Source of the DNA: Arcobacter sp. F2176
GTDB taxonomy: Bacteria; Campylobacterota; Campylobacteria; Campylobacterales; Arcobacteraceae
DNA length: 64,000 bases
NCBI RefSeq assembly: GCF_004116465.1
Contig: NZ_PDJV01000002.1
Span: forward strand, 124,001-188,000
Direction of reading: 5' to 3'
How positions within the stretch are numbered: position 1 is the stretch's first letter; the number at the start of each line of letters is the position of its first letter. The notes under the pieces were generated by a model. The model was given only the letters and a program-made list of their open reading frames with translations. It was not told the DNA's origin and made no database searches. Shown here one piece after another: positions 55,983 to 64,000 of the stretch. Both the position numbers and the translations under genes were made by a program.

Positions 55983-57807
55983 GAACCAAAATTCACAAAA
56001 GAGAGTTTTAGCCTTAAAATATAGACCAAAGAGATTTGAAGATTTAGTTGGTCAAGGAACAGTTTCTCAAACACTATCATTAGCGTTAGACTCAAATAGA
56101 TTATCACATGCATATTTATTTTCAGGGCTTAGAGGTAGTGGAAAAACTTCGACTGCAAGAATTATGGCAAAAGCTTTGTTGTGTTCAAATGGTCCTACTT
56201 CAAAACCTTGTGAAGTATGTGAGAACTGTGTGAGTGCAAATACTAATCGTCACTTAGATATTATAGAAATGGATGCTGCTAGTAATAGGGGTATTGATGA
56301 TATTAAAGATTTAATTGAACATACAAAATATAAACCAAGCAGTGCTAGATTTAAAGTGTTTATAATCGATGAGGTTCATATGCTTACAACTCAAGCATTT
56401 AATGCTCTTTTAAAAACACTTGAAGAACCTCCAGGATTTGTAAAATTTATTTTAGCTACAACTGATCCTTTAAAATTACCTGCAACAATTTTAAGTAGAA
56501 CTCAACACTTTAGATTTAAAAAAATATCTCAAAAAGATGTAATGAATCACTTAACTCATATTTTAAATGAAGAAGAAATAGAGTTTGAAACAGAAGCTTT
56601 AGAAATTGTTTCAAGAAGTGGGCAAGGAAGTTTAAGAGATACTCTTACTTTACTTGATCAAGCAATTATTTTTGCAAAAGGAAAAGTTACTACAACAGCT
56701 GTTGTTGATATGTTAGGACTTATTGACCCAGAGTTCTTAGATAAACTTTTTGATGTGATTTTATCTTGTGGAGATATAACTCCTATAGTTGAAACACTTG
56801 AAGAATATGAAGCTGGTTCTGTTTGTGATGAGATGACAATTTATCTAAAAAATAAAATGTTATACGGAAAAGACCCAAAATTTAATATCTTTTTATATGA
56901 TAGATTTTTTAGAATCTTAGGGGATGCAAAACATCTTTTATCACTAAATTCTGATCCCACATTTGTATTGATATTAACATTATCTAAAATGAGTGAAGCT
57001 ACAAATTTAAAAACAATTGATGAATTAATAGATGAGGTTCAAGCTTCACCAATAAAAGAAACATTGTCTCAAACAAATGCAAATAAAATGACAAGTGCAG
57101 TTAATGAAAAAGTGGTAATGCAACATGCAAAAGAAGAATTACCAAATGAAATAAATAAACCAGAAATACAAGTACCAATAGCAAAAGAAATTTTAGAAAC
57201 ACCCCAAGAGCAAATTGTACAAGATATAAAAGAAGAGCAAGCATTAGTTGAAAAACCACAAGAAGTTGTAGACCCAAATGTTGAGTTATACAGTGAACTT
57301 ACGAAAAAAGTTTATGAGAGAAATCATGACTTGGGAGAGTGTTTTGAAAAAAACTTTATTTTTGAAAGTTTTGAAAACAATATTTTAAATATAGTATCTT
57401 ATGCCCAAGATGATGATAGAAAATTTTTATATAAATATTTTGGTATCATCAAAACCTTTGCAAAAGATGTCTTTGGTGTAAATATTGATTTAGATTTTAA
57501 AAAAGGTGAAATTCCAGAGCAAAAAAAAAATGATGTAATTCCCAAAAAAGTAGAAATAAATACAAATGACATAAGCGAAGAAGATGTTACTTTAAACTAT
57601 GAAAATGAGGAAGAACAAGAAGAAATAAGCTCAATGGTAGAAGATGTGGAAATGGGTGCAGGTTGTGTTGGAAGTATGCATGATACGGTTGATCCAAAAC
57701 CTTCTCAAAGGGAGCTTCAAATGGAAGATTTACTAAACTCTTCTATGTTAAATAAAGCCAAAGAGTTATTTGATATAAAAAAAATAACAGTGAAAACAAA
57801 AATATAA
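55975..57807 (+). CDS. dnaX: DNA polymerase III subunit gamma/tau
   Basis: 610 residues. AAA+ clamp-loader ATPase: Walker A FSGLRGSGKTSTAR, zinc module CSNGPTSKPCEVCENC, Walker B FIIDEVHML, sensor SRTQHFRF, domain III to about residue 365, then a low-complexity acidic linker and a C-terminal piece. A run of ten A's (57521-57530) at codons 516-519 is a likely slippage site: loss of one A leads to a TAA after five codons, gain of one to an immediate TGA. That would yield a shorter gamma-like form of about 520 residues. Confidence 0.93.
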   Translation: MSENQNSQKRVLALKYRPKRFEDLVGQGTVSQTLSLALDSNRLSHAYLFSGLRGSGKTSTARIMAKALLCSNGPTSKPCEVCENCVSANTNRHLDIIEMDAASNRGIDDIKDLIEHTKYKPSSARFKVFIIDEVHMLTTQAFNALLKTLEEPPGFVKFILATTDPLKLPATILSRTQHFRFKKISQKDVMNHLTHILNEEEIEFETEALEIVSRSGQGSLRDTLTLLDQAIIFAKGKVTTTAVVDMLGLIDPEFLDKLFDVILSCGDITPIVETLEEYEAGSVCDEMTIYLKNKMLYGKDPKFNIFLYDRFFRILGDAKHLLSLNSDPTFVLILTLSKMSEATNLKTIDELIDEVQASPIKETLSQTNANKMTSAVNEKVVMQHAKEELPNEINKPEIQVPIAKEILETPQEQIVQDIKEEQALVEKPQEVVDPNVELYSELTKKVYERNHDLGECFEKNFIFESFENNILNIVSYAQDDDRKFLYKYFGIIKTFAKDVFGVNIDLDFKKGEIPEQKKNDVIPKKVEINTNDISEEDVTLNYENEEEQEEISSMVEDVEMGAGCVGSMHDTVDPKPSQRELQMEDLLNSSMLNKAKELFDIKKITVKTKI

Positions 57808-57822
57808 ATTTTAGGAGGTATT

Positions 57823-58665
57823 ATGAATTATAAAAAATTAATATGTATTTTTTCTATTATGACTATTAGTTTAAGTGCTGCAAATTTTGATAATGATGTT
57901 ATTAATTTTGAGAAAAAAAGACTTTCAAATAACGCAAGAGTTGAGATAAAAGATATACAAATAAGCATGAAGGAAAAAATGCCAGAACCAATGACAAATT
58001 GGTATGGTTACATTGTGCAAATAAAAGCAAAAGTAAAAGATAAAGAAATCAATGCAAAAGATATAATATTTTCAAATGGAGAAATTGTAGCACCAGAATT
58101 GATAAACTTGAAAACAGGAGCATCTTATAAAGATTTATTACAACCAAAGCTTGATGCAAGTTATTATCAAGAAGATCATTTAATAGCAGGAAACGCAAAG
58201 GCAAAAGATAAAATAGTAGTTTTCTCTGATCCTTTATGTCCTTTTTGTATAGATACTCTTCCTTCAATTATTGAGCATGTAAAAGATAATAAAGAGGAAA
58301 TAGCACTTTATTATTATAATTTTCCTCTTTTAAGAGTTCATCCAGCATCTGCAACTATGGTAAAAGCTATAGATGTAGCAAGACAAATGGGTTTAAAAGA
58401 TGTTGAGAAAAAAGTTTACACTACTAATTGGGAACAATATTTTGCTGTAGATTCACAAGATGAAGATAAAATTTTAAGTGCTTTTAATAAAGAGTTTAAA
58501 ATAAATATTACAAAAGAACAAATAAATTCTACCGAAGTAATGGCAAGAGTTTTAGATGATGTAAAAATGGGTGATGATGTTATGATAAAAGGAACCCCAA
58601 CTATTTTTATAAATGGTAAAAGAGATGACAGTAAATTAAAATATGAGACTTTAGGAAGTAAATAA
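57823..58665 (+). CDS. DsbC/DsbA-like periplasmic disulfide protein
   Basis: 280 residues with signal peptide (MNYKKLICIFSIMTISLSA). Thioredoxin fold with active site C139-P-F-C142 (SDPLCPFCIDTLPS) and the cis-Pro loop KGTPTIFIN. An N-terminal domain (about 25-115) precedes it, as in DsbC/DsbG-type isomerases. It may help mature exported cysteine proteins. Ribosome site TTAGGAGGTATT. Coupled to hemC by a TAATG overlap. Confidence 0.82.
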   Translation: MNYKKLICIFSIMTISLSAANFDNDVINFEKKRLSNNARVEIKDIQISMKEKMPEPMTNWYGYIVQIKAKVKDKEINAKDIIFSNGEIVAPELINLKTGASYKDLLQPKLDASYYQEDHLIAGNAKAKDKIVVFSDPLCPFCIDTLPSIIEHVKDNKEEIALYYYNFPLLRVHPASATMVKAIDVARQMGLKDVEKKVYTTNWEQYFAVDSQDEDKILSAFNKEFKINITKEQINSTEVMARVLDDVKMGDDVMIKGTPTIFINGKRDDSKLKYETLGSK

Positions 58666-59603
58666 TGAAAAAAATTGTAATAGCAACTAGAAAGAGTAAA
58701 TTAGCACTTTGGCAAAGTGAATATATCAAAGCTGAGCTTTTAAAACACTATCCAGATATGGTTATAGAACTAAAAACATTTTCAACAAAAGCAGATAAGA
58801 TATTAGATGTGCCATTAGCAAAAATAGGTGGGAAAGGGCTTTTTACAAAAGAGTTAGAAATAGCACTTGAAAATAAAGAAGCAGATATAGCAGTACACTC
58901 TTTAAAAGATGTTCCTGTTGAGTTTGAAGAAGGTTTTGTATTAGCAGCACTTACTAAAAGATTTGATCCAAGAGATGCTTTTTTAAGTGAAAAATATGCA
59001 AGTATCACTGACCTACCAAAGGGTGCAATAATAGGAACTACAAGTTTAAGAAGAAGAATGGAGCTAAAACTTTTAAGACCAGATATTGAACTTAAAGATT
59101 TAAGAGGAAATATAAATACTAGAATTGCAAAGTTAAAAGCTGGTGAATATGATGCTATTATTTTAGCAGCAACAGGTGTTCAAAAACTTCAAATAGAGGA
59201 TGAGGTGAAATATTTTACTCCTATTTCTATTGATGAGATGATACCATCTATGGGACAAGCAACTTTAGGTATTGAAACCTTGAATAATCCAGAATTAGTA
59301 GAATTATTATCAGTCTTACATGATAAAAATGCTGAAATTGAATCAACCATTGAAAGAAGTTTTGTACATACTTTAGAAGGTGGTTGCCAAGTTCCTATTG
59401 GAGTAAAAGCAACTATTTTAGATGAGAATACTGTAGATGTAAGAGCAATAGTTGGAATGCCAGATGGTAGTGAATATGTGCAAGAAAAAATTGTTATTAA
59501 TCAAAATGATTATAAAACAGCAGGACAAGCACTAGCTCAAACTTTTATTGACCAAGGTGCAAAAGAGTTATTAGCAAGAGCTGAAAAGGTAGCATTTAAA
59601 TAG
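58665..59603 (+). CDS. hemC: Porphobilinogen deaminase
   Basis: 312 residues. IATRKSKLALWQSEYIK, GGKGLFTKELE, HSLKDVPVE, GTTSLRRRMEL, LRGNINTRIAKLK, and the cofactor Cys in LEGGCQVPIG. Polymerises four porphobilinogens for haem. Confidence 0.95.
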   Translation: MKKIVIATRKSKLALWQSEYIKAELLKHYPDMVIELKTFSTKADKILDVPLAKIGGKGLFTKELEIALENKEADIAVHSLKDVPVEFEEGFVLAALTKRFDPRDAFLSEKYASITDLPKGAIIGTTSLRRRMELKLLRPDIELKDLRGNINTRIAKLKAGEYDAIILAATGVQKLQIEDEVKYFTPISIDEMIPSMGQATLGIETLNNPELVELLSVLHDKNAEIESTIERSFVHTLEGGCQVPIGVKATILDENTVDVRAIVGMPDGSEYVQEKIVINQNDYKTAGQALAQTFIDQGAKELLARAEKVAFK

Positions 59604-59767
59604 CATTTTGAGGGGCTTTTTGTCCCTCATGTTGATAAACTTCTCACTTTATTTTAATTCCCTCTTCAAAGACTAAATTTTACTAGATTTTTTTTACTGC
59701 TTTATGTATGATAGTATATTATTTGTGAATATAAATAGTTCAAAATCATAATTTATAAGGAGTAAAG

Positions 59768-60310
59768 ATGAGAATTGATGTAAAAAATGTAGCATTTTGT
59801 CTAGTTGATGTTCAAGAAAGACTTTATCCACATATGACAAATAAAGATGAGATAGAAAAGAATCTACTAACTTTAGTAAAAGGTTTACAGCTCCATGAAG
59901 TTCCATTTATAATAAATGAACAATATAAAAAAGGTATTGGAGAGACTATTCCTTCTTTAAGAGAGTTAGTTGATGATTATCCACACTTTGAAAAGACTAC
60001 TTTTTCTTGTTGTAAAAATGAAGAGACAATGGTTGCAATTAATACTTTAGGTAAAAAGCAAATTATAGTTGCAGGAATAGAGACTCATGTTTGTGTGCTT
60101 CAAACTTGTATTGACTTGTTACAAGCTGGATACAAAGTAATTTTAGTGACTGATTGTGTTACTTCAAGAAAACAAAATGATACAGATGTGGCAATTACAA
60201 GACTTGTTCAAGCAGGTGTGATTCCAACTACTTATGAGTCACTTTTATTTGAACTAACAGTAAATGCAAAACATCCACAATTTAAAGGTATCTCTGCCTT
60301 AGTAAAATAG
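59768..60310 (+). CDS. Isochorismatase-family hydrolase
   Basis: 180 residues. Cysteine-hydrolase fold with Asp in CLVDVQERLYPHM, Lys in HFEKTTFSCC, and catalytic Cys in GIETHVCVLQTCIDLLQAGY. Similar to YcaC-type hydrolases of unknown substrate. Ribosome site TAAGGAGTAAAG. Single-gene unit. Confidence 0.85.
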   Translation: MRIDVKNVAFCLVDVQERLYPHMTNKDEIEKNLLTLVKGLQLHEVPFIINEQYKKGIGETIPSLRELVDDYPHFEKTTFSCCKNEETMVAINTLGKKQIIVAGIETHVCVLQTCIDLLQAGYKVILVTDCVTSRKQNDTDVAITRLVQAGVIPTTYESLLFELTVNAKHPQFKGISALVK

Positions 60311-60334
60311 TAAAACACTTTTTAAGTGTTTTAC
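60310..60334. terminator. Bidirectional terminator between hydrolase and ung
   Basis: Perfect 11-bp stem GTAAAACACTT/AAGTGTTTTAC (60310-60320 with 60324-60334, 3-nt loop) spans both stop codons. Confidence 0.75.
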
Positions 60335-60981
60335 CAATTAATTTCTTTTTTTCCCAATGATTCTAATATCTCATTTGTTTTACTAAAGTGCTTACATCCA
60401 AAAAATCCTCTATAAGAAGATAATGGGCTAGGGTGGGGTGCTGTTAGTATGTAGTGTTTATTGCTATCAATTAATTTTGTTTTTGCAATAGCTGGTGCTC
60501 CCCATAGTATGAAGATTATATCTTCACAGTTTGCTGAGATGTGTTTGATAATATTATTTGTAAATATTTCCCAGCCAAGTTTGTGATGTGATTTTGGCTT
60601 TGATTCTTCTACTGTCAAGATTGTATTTAAAAGGAGTACCCCTTGTTTTGCCCAAGGTGTTAAATCTCCATCAAGACAAGAAGAATCTTTAGTTATATCA
60701 TCTTTTATCTCTTTTAGGATATTTACCATTGAGGGTGGATTTTTTATCTCTTTTGGAGTTGAAAATGCTAAACCTTGGGCTTGACCTGTTCCATGGTATG
60801 GATCTTGTCCTAGAATTACAACTTTTAATTCATCTAAAGGAGTTGTATCAAAAGCTTTATATATATTCTTTTTATCTGGAAATACTGTTGTAGTTTCATA
60901 TAAATGATTGATACTATTTTCTAGTTTTTGGAAATATTCTTGCTCTTTTTGTTTATTAATAACATCTTGCCAAGTTTTCAT
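60331..60981 (-). CDS. ung: Uracil-DNA glycosylase
   Basis: 216 residues. Catalytic motif VILGQDPYHGTGQAQGLAFS with the active Asp, and HPSPLSSYRGFFGC near the C-terminus. Removes uracil from DNA. Family 1 UDG, full length. Confidence 0.95.
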   Translation of the reverse strand: MKTWQDVINKQKEQEYFQKLENSINHLYETTTVFPDKKNIYKAFDTTPLDELKVVILGQDPYHGTGQAQGLAFSTPKEIKNPPSMVNILKEIKDDITKDSSCLDGDLTPWAKQGVLLLNTILTVEESKPKSHHKLGWEIFTNNIIKHISANCEDIIFILWGAPAIAKTKLIDSNKHYILTAPHPSPLSSYRGFFGCKHFSKTNEILESLGKKEINW

Positions 60982-61043
60982 AATAAGCCTTTTTTATAAA
61001 AAAAGTATTATTACCAAAATTATTGTAAAACTTGTTTAATACT

Positions 61044-61325
61044 TTACCATGGACCTTGAAATCTTAATTCCTTTGAGTTGAAGTTCTTTTGGTGTTTTGT
61101 AACTCTTCCTTGAACTCTTCTTCTCCATCTGTCATAGGCTTTTTTAGAAATTAGTTTTCGCATTTTATTTTTTAGTTGATTTTCTGTTATTCCATACTGT
61201 TTTTTAATAACATCAAAAGTAACTCTATCTTGCCAAGCCATTTCTATTAGTCTATTTTCATCAAACTCTTGAAGTTCTGTATCTACAATGTCTTTTTTTG
61301 GTTTTAATTGTTTTTTATAATTCAT
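61044..61325 (-). CDS. TIGR03643/DUF2805-family protein
   Basis: 93 residues, very basic. FDENRLIEMAWQDRVTFDVIKKQYGITENQLKNKMRKLISKKAYDRWRRRVQGR is the family core, with a helix-turn-helix look and possible nucleic-acid binding. Ends in FQGPW. No known function. Confidence 0.8.
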   Translation of the reverse strand: MNYKKQLKPKKDIVDTELQEFDENRLIEMAWQDRVTFDVIKKQYGITENQLKNKMRKLISKKAYDRWRRRVQGRVTKHQKNFNSKELRFQGPW

Positions 61326-61400
61326 AAAATAAGTCTATCAGTAAAAAAGGTTTTTTTGTATAAATTTTTTATATATTTAATAGGTATTGTAAGTTTGAAA

Positions 61401-61434
61401 TAAAAAAAGGGACTAGAACTATTCTAGTCCCTTT
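61401..61434 (-). terminator. Terminator of prpF
   Basis: 13-bp stem AAAGGGACTAGAA/TTCTAGTCCCTTT (61406-61418 with 61422-61434, loop CTA); on the minus strand a T-run follows. Confidence 0.9.
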
Positions 61435-61451
61435 GAGAATTAAGAAGTATA

Positions 61452-62630
61452 TTATTCTCCCATAGTTCCTGCAGGAACGAAAACATTACCTTCCATTATA
61501 ATTCTTGCACTTCTGCTCATACTCGCTTTTTCAACTTTGTATTTACCATCTTTGTTAGTTAAAGATGCTCCTACTTTTAAAGTTCCAGATGGGTGTCCAA
61601 AGTTTACAGCATCTTTCTCTCCTCCACCAGCAGCAAGGTTTACTAAAGTACCCGGAACGCAAGCCGCAACTCCAATGGCAACTGAAGCAGTTCCCATCAT
61701 AGCATGGTGTAATTGTTGCATAGATAAAGCTCTAACATGCAGATCAAGTTCATTTGCTTTTATTGTTTTTCCAGTAGATGTTGTAAAATCAGATGGTGGT
61801 GCAACAAAGGCAACTTTTGGTACATGTTGTTGAGTTTCTGCATCTTTAGCATCTTTCATAAGTCCCATTTTCATAGCACCTGCTATTCTAATTGTTTCAA
61901 ATCTTTTTAATGCCTCAACATCAGAGTTAATATCTCCTTGAAGTTCAGTTCCCGTGTAACCAATCTCATCAGCATTTAAGAAAATTGTAGGAATACCAGC
62001 TGTTATCATAGTAGCTTTAAAAGTACCAACACCTGGAACTTCTAAATCATCTACTAAGTTACCAGTTGGAAATAACTCTTCACTTGGGTCAACAGGTTCA
62101 ACAAACTCTAATTTAATCTCTTCAGCTGGAAAAGTAACCCCATCGATTTCATAATCACCTATTTCTTTAACCATTCCATCTGCCATTGTTACATAACAAA
62201 GTATAGTTTTTTTGATATTTGCTTGCCAAATTTTTACACAACAAACACCGTTTTGGGGTACATTGTCAACTAAACCCTCTTTTATGGCAAAGGGACCAAC
62301 TGCTGAAGATAGGTTTCCACAGTTTCCACTCCAATCCATAAAATCTTTATCAATAGCAACTTGACCAAAGTAATAATCAACATCATGATTAGGAACTTCA
62401 CTTTTTCCAACTATTACAGTTTTTGAGGTACTTGATGTTGCTCCACCCATACCATCTATTTGTTTTTTATAGGCATCAGGCGAACCAACTATTCTTTGAA
62501 GAAGTCTATTTTTTGCTTCTTGATTTTCTTGAGCCTCTTTAGGTAAATCAGTTATATTAAAAAATGTTCCTTTAGAAGTTCCACCTCTCATATATGTTGC
62601 TCTTACTTTAAATTGTGGTTGGTAAGCCAT
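61452..62630 (-). CDS. prpF: 2-methylaconitate cis-trans isomerase
   Basis: 392 residues. RATYMRGGTSKGTFF at the start, 'YFGQVAIDKDFMDWSGNCGNLSSAVGPFAI' and FGHPSGTLKVGA match PrpF. It acts with AcnD in the 2-methylcitrate cycle, isomerising the AcnD product so an aconitase can hydrate it, letting cells use propionate. Lies 105 bp after acnD on the same strand; a hairpin sits between. Confidence 0.93.
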   Translation of the reverse strand: MAYQPQFKVRATYMRGGTSKGTFFNITDLPKEAQENQEAKNRLLQRIVGSPDAYKKQIDGMGGATSSTSKTVIVGKSEVPNHDVDYYFGQVAIDKDFMDWSGNCGNLSSAVGPFAIKEGLVDNVPQNGVCCVKIWQANIKKTILCYVTMADGMVKEIGDYEIDGVTFPAEEIKLEFVEPVDPSEELFPTGNLVDDLEVPGVGTFKATMITAGIPTIFLNADEIGYTGTELQGDINSDVEALKRFETIRIAGAMKMGLMKDAKDAETQQHVPKVAFVAPPSDFTTSTGKTIKANELDLHVRALSMQQLHHAMMGTASVAIGVAACVPGTLVNLAAGGGEKDAVNFGHPSGTLKVGASLTNKDGKYKVEKASMSRSARIIMEGNVFVPAGTMGE

Positions 62631-62690
62631 TTAATTTCCTTTATTAAGTTTAAAATATTTATTAAAAAATCTTTTGATTAATTAATAAAT

Positions 62691-62716
62691 ATTTTAAGGG
62701 CAAATGCCCTTAAAAT
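62691..62716 (-). terminator. Hairpin between acnD and prpF
   Basis: 12-bp stem ATTTTAAGGGCA/TGCCCTTAAAAT with a 2-nt loop, no T-run on the minus strand. Probably a stabilising or attenuating hairpin in the operon. Confidence 0.45.
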
Positions 62717-62735
62717 AGAAGAGTTTATCTAAGGT

Positions 62736-64000
62736 TTATTTACCTTCTGCAATAACATCTTTAGCAAATTTTTGTAAAATACCACCATTAGTGTAAACAT
62801 CAACTTCAGCACTTGTATCTAATCTACATAAAACAGGGAATTTAACAACTTCACCATTTTCTCTAGTCATTACAACTGTTAAATCACATCTTGGAGTAAT
62901 TTCACCAACGATGTCAAAAGTTTCAGTTCCATCGATATTATAAGTGTGTCTAGTCTCACCATCTTTGAATTGTAATGGTAATACACCCATACCAACTAAG
63001 TTAGTTCTATGAATTCTTTCAATTGATTCAGCAATTAAAACTTCAACACCTGCAAGTCTTACTCCTTTTGCAGCCCAGTCTCTTGATGACCCTTGACCAT
63101 AATTAGTACCAGCAATGATGATTAGTGGTTGTTTTCTTTGAGTATAAGTCTCAATAGCTTCCCACATTCTTGACTCAGTACCTTCTGGCATAATTTTTGT
63201 CAATGAACCTTGCTTAACAGTTCCATCTTCATTTTTAACCATTTCATTAAATAGTTTTGGATTTGCCAATGTTGCTCTTGAAGCTGTATGATGATCCCCT
63301 CTATGTGTTGCATATGAGTTTAAATCTTCAACAGGTAATCCCATTTTTAAACAATATTCCCCAGAAGCACTAGTTGGTAAAATCGCATTTGAAGGCGATA
63401 AGTGGTCTGTTGTAATATTATCAGGGAACACACCTAATGGTCTCATACCTTTAAGTGCTGGCATTTGCATATATTCATCTTCCCAATAAGGAGGTCTATT
63501 GATATATGTAGATTTTGGATTCCATTTATAGAATGGATCAATTTTAATACTATCTAATAGTTCTCTTTTAAACATTGGTTCATAAATATTATTATACATT
63601 TCAGGTTTAACGCAAGATTTTTCAACAGCATTAATCTCTGCATCACTTGGCCATAAATCTTTTAATCTAATATCATTACCATCTTTATCTTTTCCTAATA
63701 CATCATTTTCAATATCAAATCTAATAGTACCTGCTAAAGCATAGGCAATAACAAGTGCAGGAGATGCCAAAAATGCTTCTTTTACATATGGATGGATTCT
63801 TCCATCAAAGTTTCTATTACCTGATAATACAGCCGTAGTATAGATATCTCTATCTACAACTTCTTTTTGAATCTCTGGGTCTAAAGCTCCACTCATACCA
63901 TTACAAGTAGTACAGGCAAATCCAACAACACCAAATCCTAATTTTTCCATTTCAGATAATAATCCAGCTTCTTTTAAATATACTTCGATTACTTTAGATC
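62736..64000 (-). CDS. acnD: Fe/S-dependent 2-methylisocitrate dehydratase AcnD (5' part beyond window)
   Basis: 421 codons visible; the frame is open past 64000, so this is the C-terminal half of a protein of about 860 residues. Two cluster cysteines in VGFACTTCNGMSG, and in the swivel domain GTNYGQGSSRDWAAKG. RGDHHTASRATLANPK and MGVLPLQFKDGETRHTY fit the aconitase superfamily; the neighbouring prpF identifies it as AcnD rather than AcnA. It dehydrates 2-methylcitrate. Confidence 0.9.
   Translation of the reverse strand, partial: SKVIEVYLKEAGLLSEMEKLGFGVVGFACTTCNGMSGALDPEIQKEVVDRDIYTTAVLSGNRNFDGRIHPYVKEAFLASPALVIAYALAGTIRFDIENDVLGKDKDGNDIRLKDLWPSDAEINAVEKSCVKPEMYNNIYEPMFKRELLDSIKIDPFYKWNPKSTYINRPPYWEDEYMQMPALKGMRPLGVFPDNITTDHLSPSNAILPTSASGEYCLKMGLPVEDLNSYATHRGDHHTASRATLANPKLFNEMVKNEDGTVKQGSLTKIMPEGTESRMWEAIETYTQRKQPLIIIAGTNYGQGSSRDWAAKGVRLAGVEVLIAESIERIHRTNLVGMGVLPLQFKDGETRHTYNIDGTETFDIVGEITPRCDLTVVMTRENGEVVKFPVLCRLDTSAEVDVYTNGGILQKFAKDVIAEGK

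Noticed and set aside
59604-59640. GAGGGG/CCCTC hairpin after hemC as terminator
   Set aside because: Short stem and no T-run; too weak to list as a terminator.

Overview
The window is AT-rich, gene-dense bacterial chromosome. Gene content and protein style point to the Campylobacterota, most likely an Arcobacter-type free-living or host-associated species: a Cj0069-family protein, a half-length PabC, the ndk-DUF177-rpmF-plsX-fabH block, MidA, ArgD-TolC, and many TTG starts. This assignment is inferred from protein resemblance; there is no rRNA in the window. I see no tRNA, rRNA or CRISPR.

Layout. (1) About 1-9,090: a periplasmic alcohol-oxidation locus. A leftward group (cytochrome c-550 PedF, a DUF302 protein, a SoxYZ-like carrier, a metallo-beta-lactamase-fold hydrolase cut by the window edge) diverges from a PQQ alcohol dehydrogenase, a pentapeptide-repeat protein and a complete pqqA-B-(ABM)-C-D-E cofactor operon. 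The 24-residue pqqA is included. (2) About 9,075-15,500: a biotin carboxylase, then a FIST-domain histidine kinase and OmpR-type regulator divergent from an ExaC-type aldehyde dehydrogenase with a DUF779 partner. Near-identical GCTATA direct repeats with an 11-bp period lie upstream of the dehydrogenase, the cytochrome and the aldehyde dehydrogenase, which suggests one regulon. Together these parts would oxidise an alcohol to an aldehyde in the periplasm and the aldehyde to an acid in the cytoplasm. (3) About 15,600-20,050: a chemoreceptor, MidA and pyruvate kinase. (4) About 20,166-24,937: a 1,324-residue protein with a PAAR-like N-terminus, a lipoprotein partner, and a 70-bp remnant copy of an internal piece of the big gene. 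(5) About 24,938-37,630: TolC, ArgD, a cis/trans fatty acid isomerase, PyrB, PabB, a two-component system with an ABC-type periplasmic sensor, and a Mo/FeS oxidoreductase pair. (6) About 37,800-46,600: PabC, small conserved genes, fatty acid and ribosomal genes, Ndk, ferredoxin, AhpC and Rho.

(7) About 46,600-51,300 is an accessory island. A hipBA toxin-antitoxin pair is bracketed by two 143-bp direct copies of a palindromic element with 18-bp terminal inverted repeats. Next to it is a leftward three-gene operon: Dam-type adenine methylase, four-helix membrane protein, DGQHR-domain protein. Then comes a hairpin-rich intergenic element. (8) About 51,300-64,000: an AraC-like regulator with a short DNA-binding end, a UDG-like protein, MetNIQ, MurI, DnaX, a DsbC-like protein, HemC, an isochorismatase-like hydrolase, Ung, a TIGR03643-type protein, and PrpF with AcnD (cut by the right edge) of the 2-methylcitrate cycle.

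The strongest leads for something new are the shared GCTATA operators, the methylase/membrane/DGQHR operon, the hipBA cassette between mobile-looking repeats, and the PAAR-like protein with its partner and remnant.
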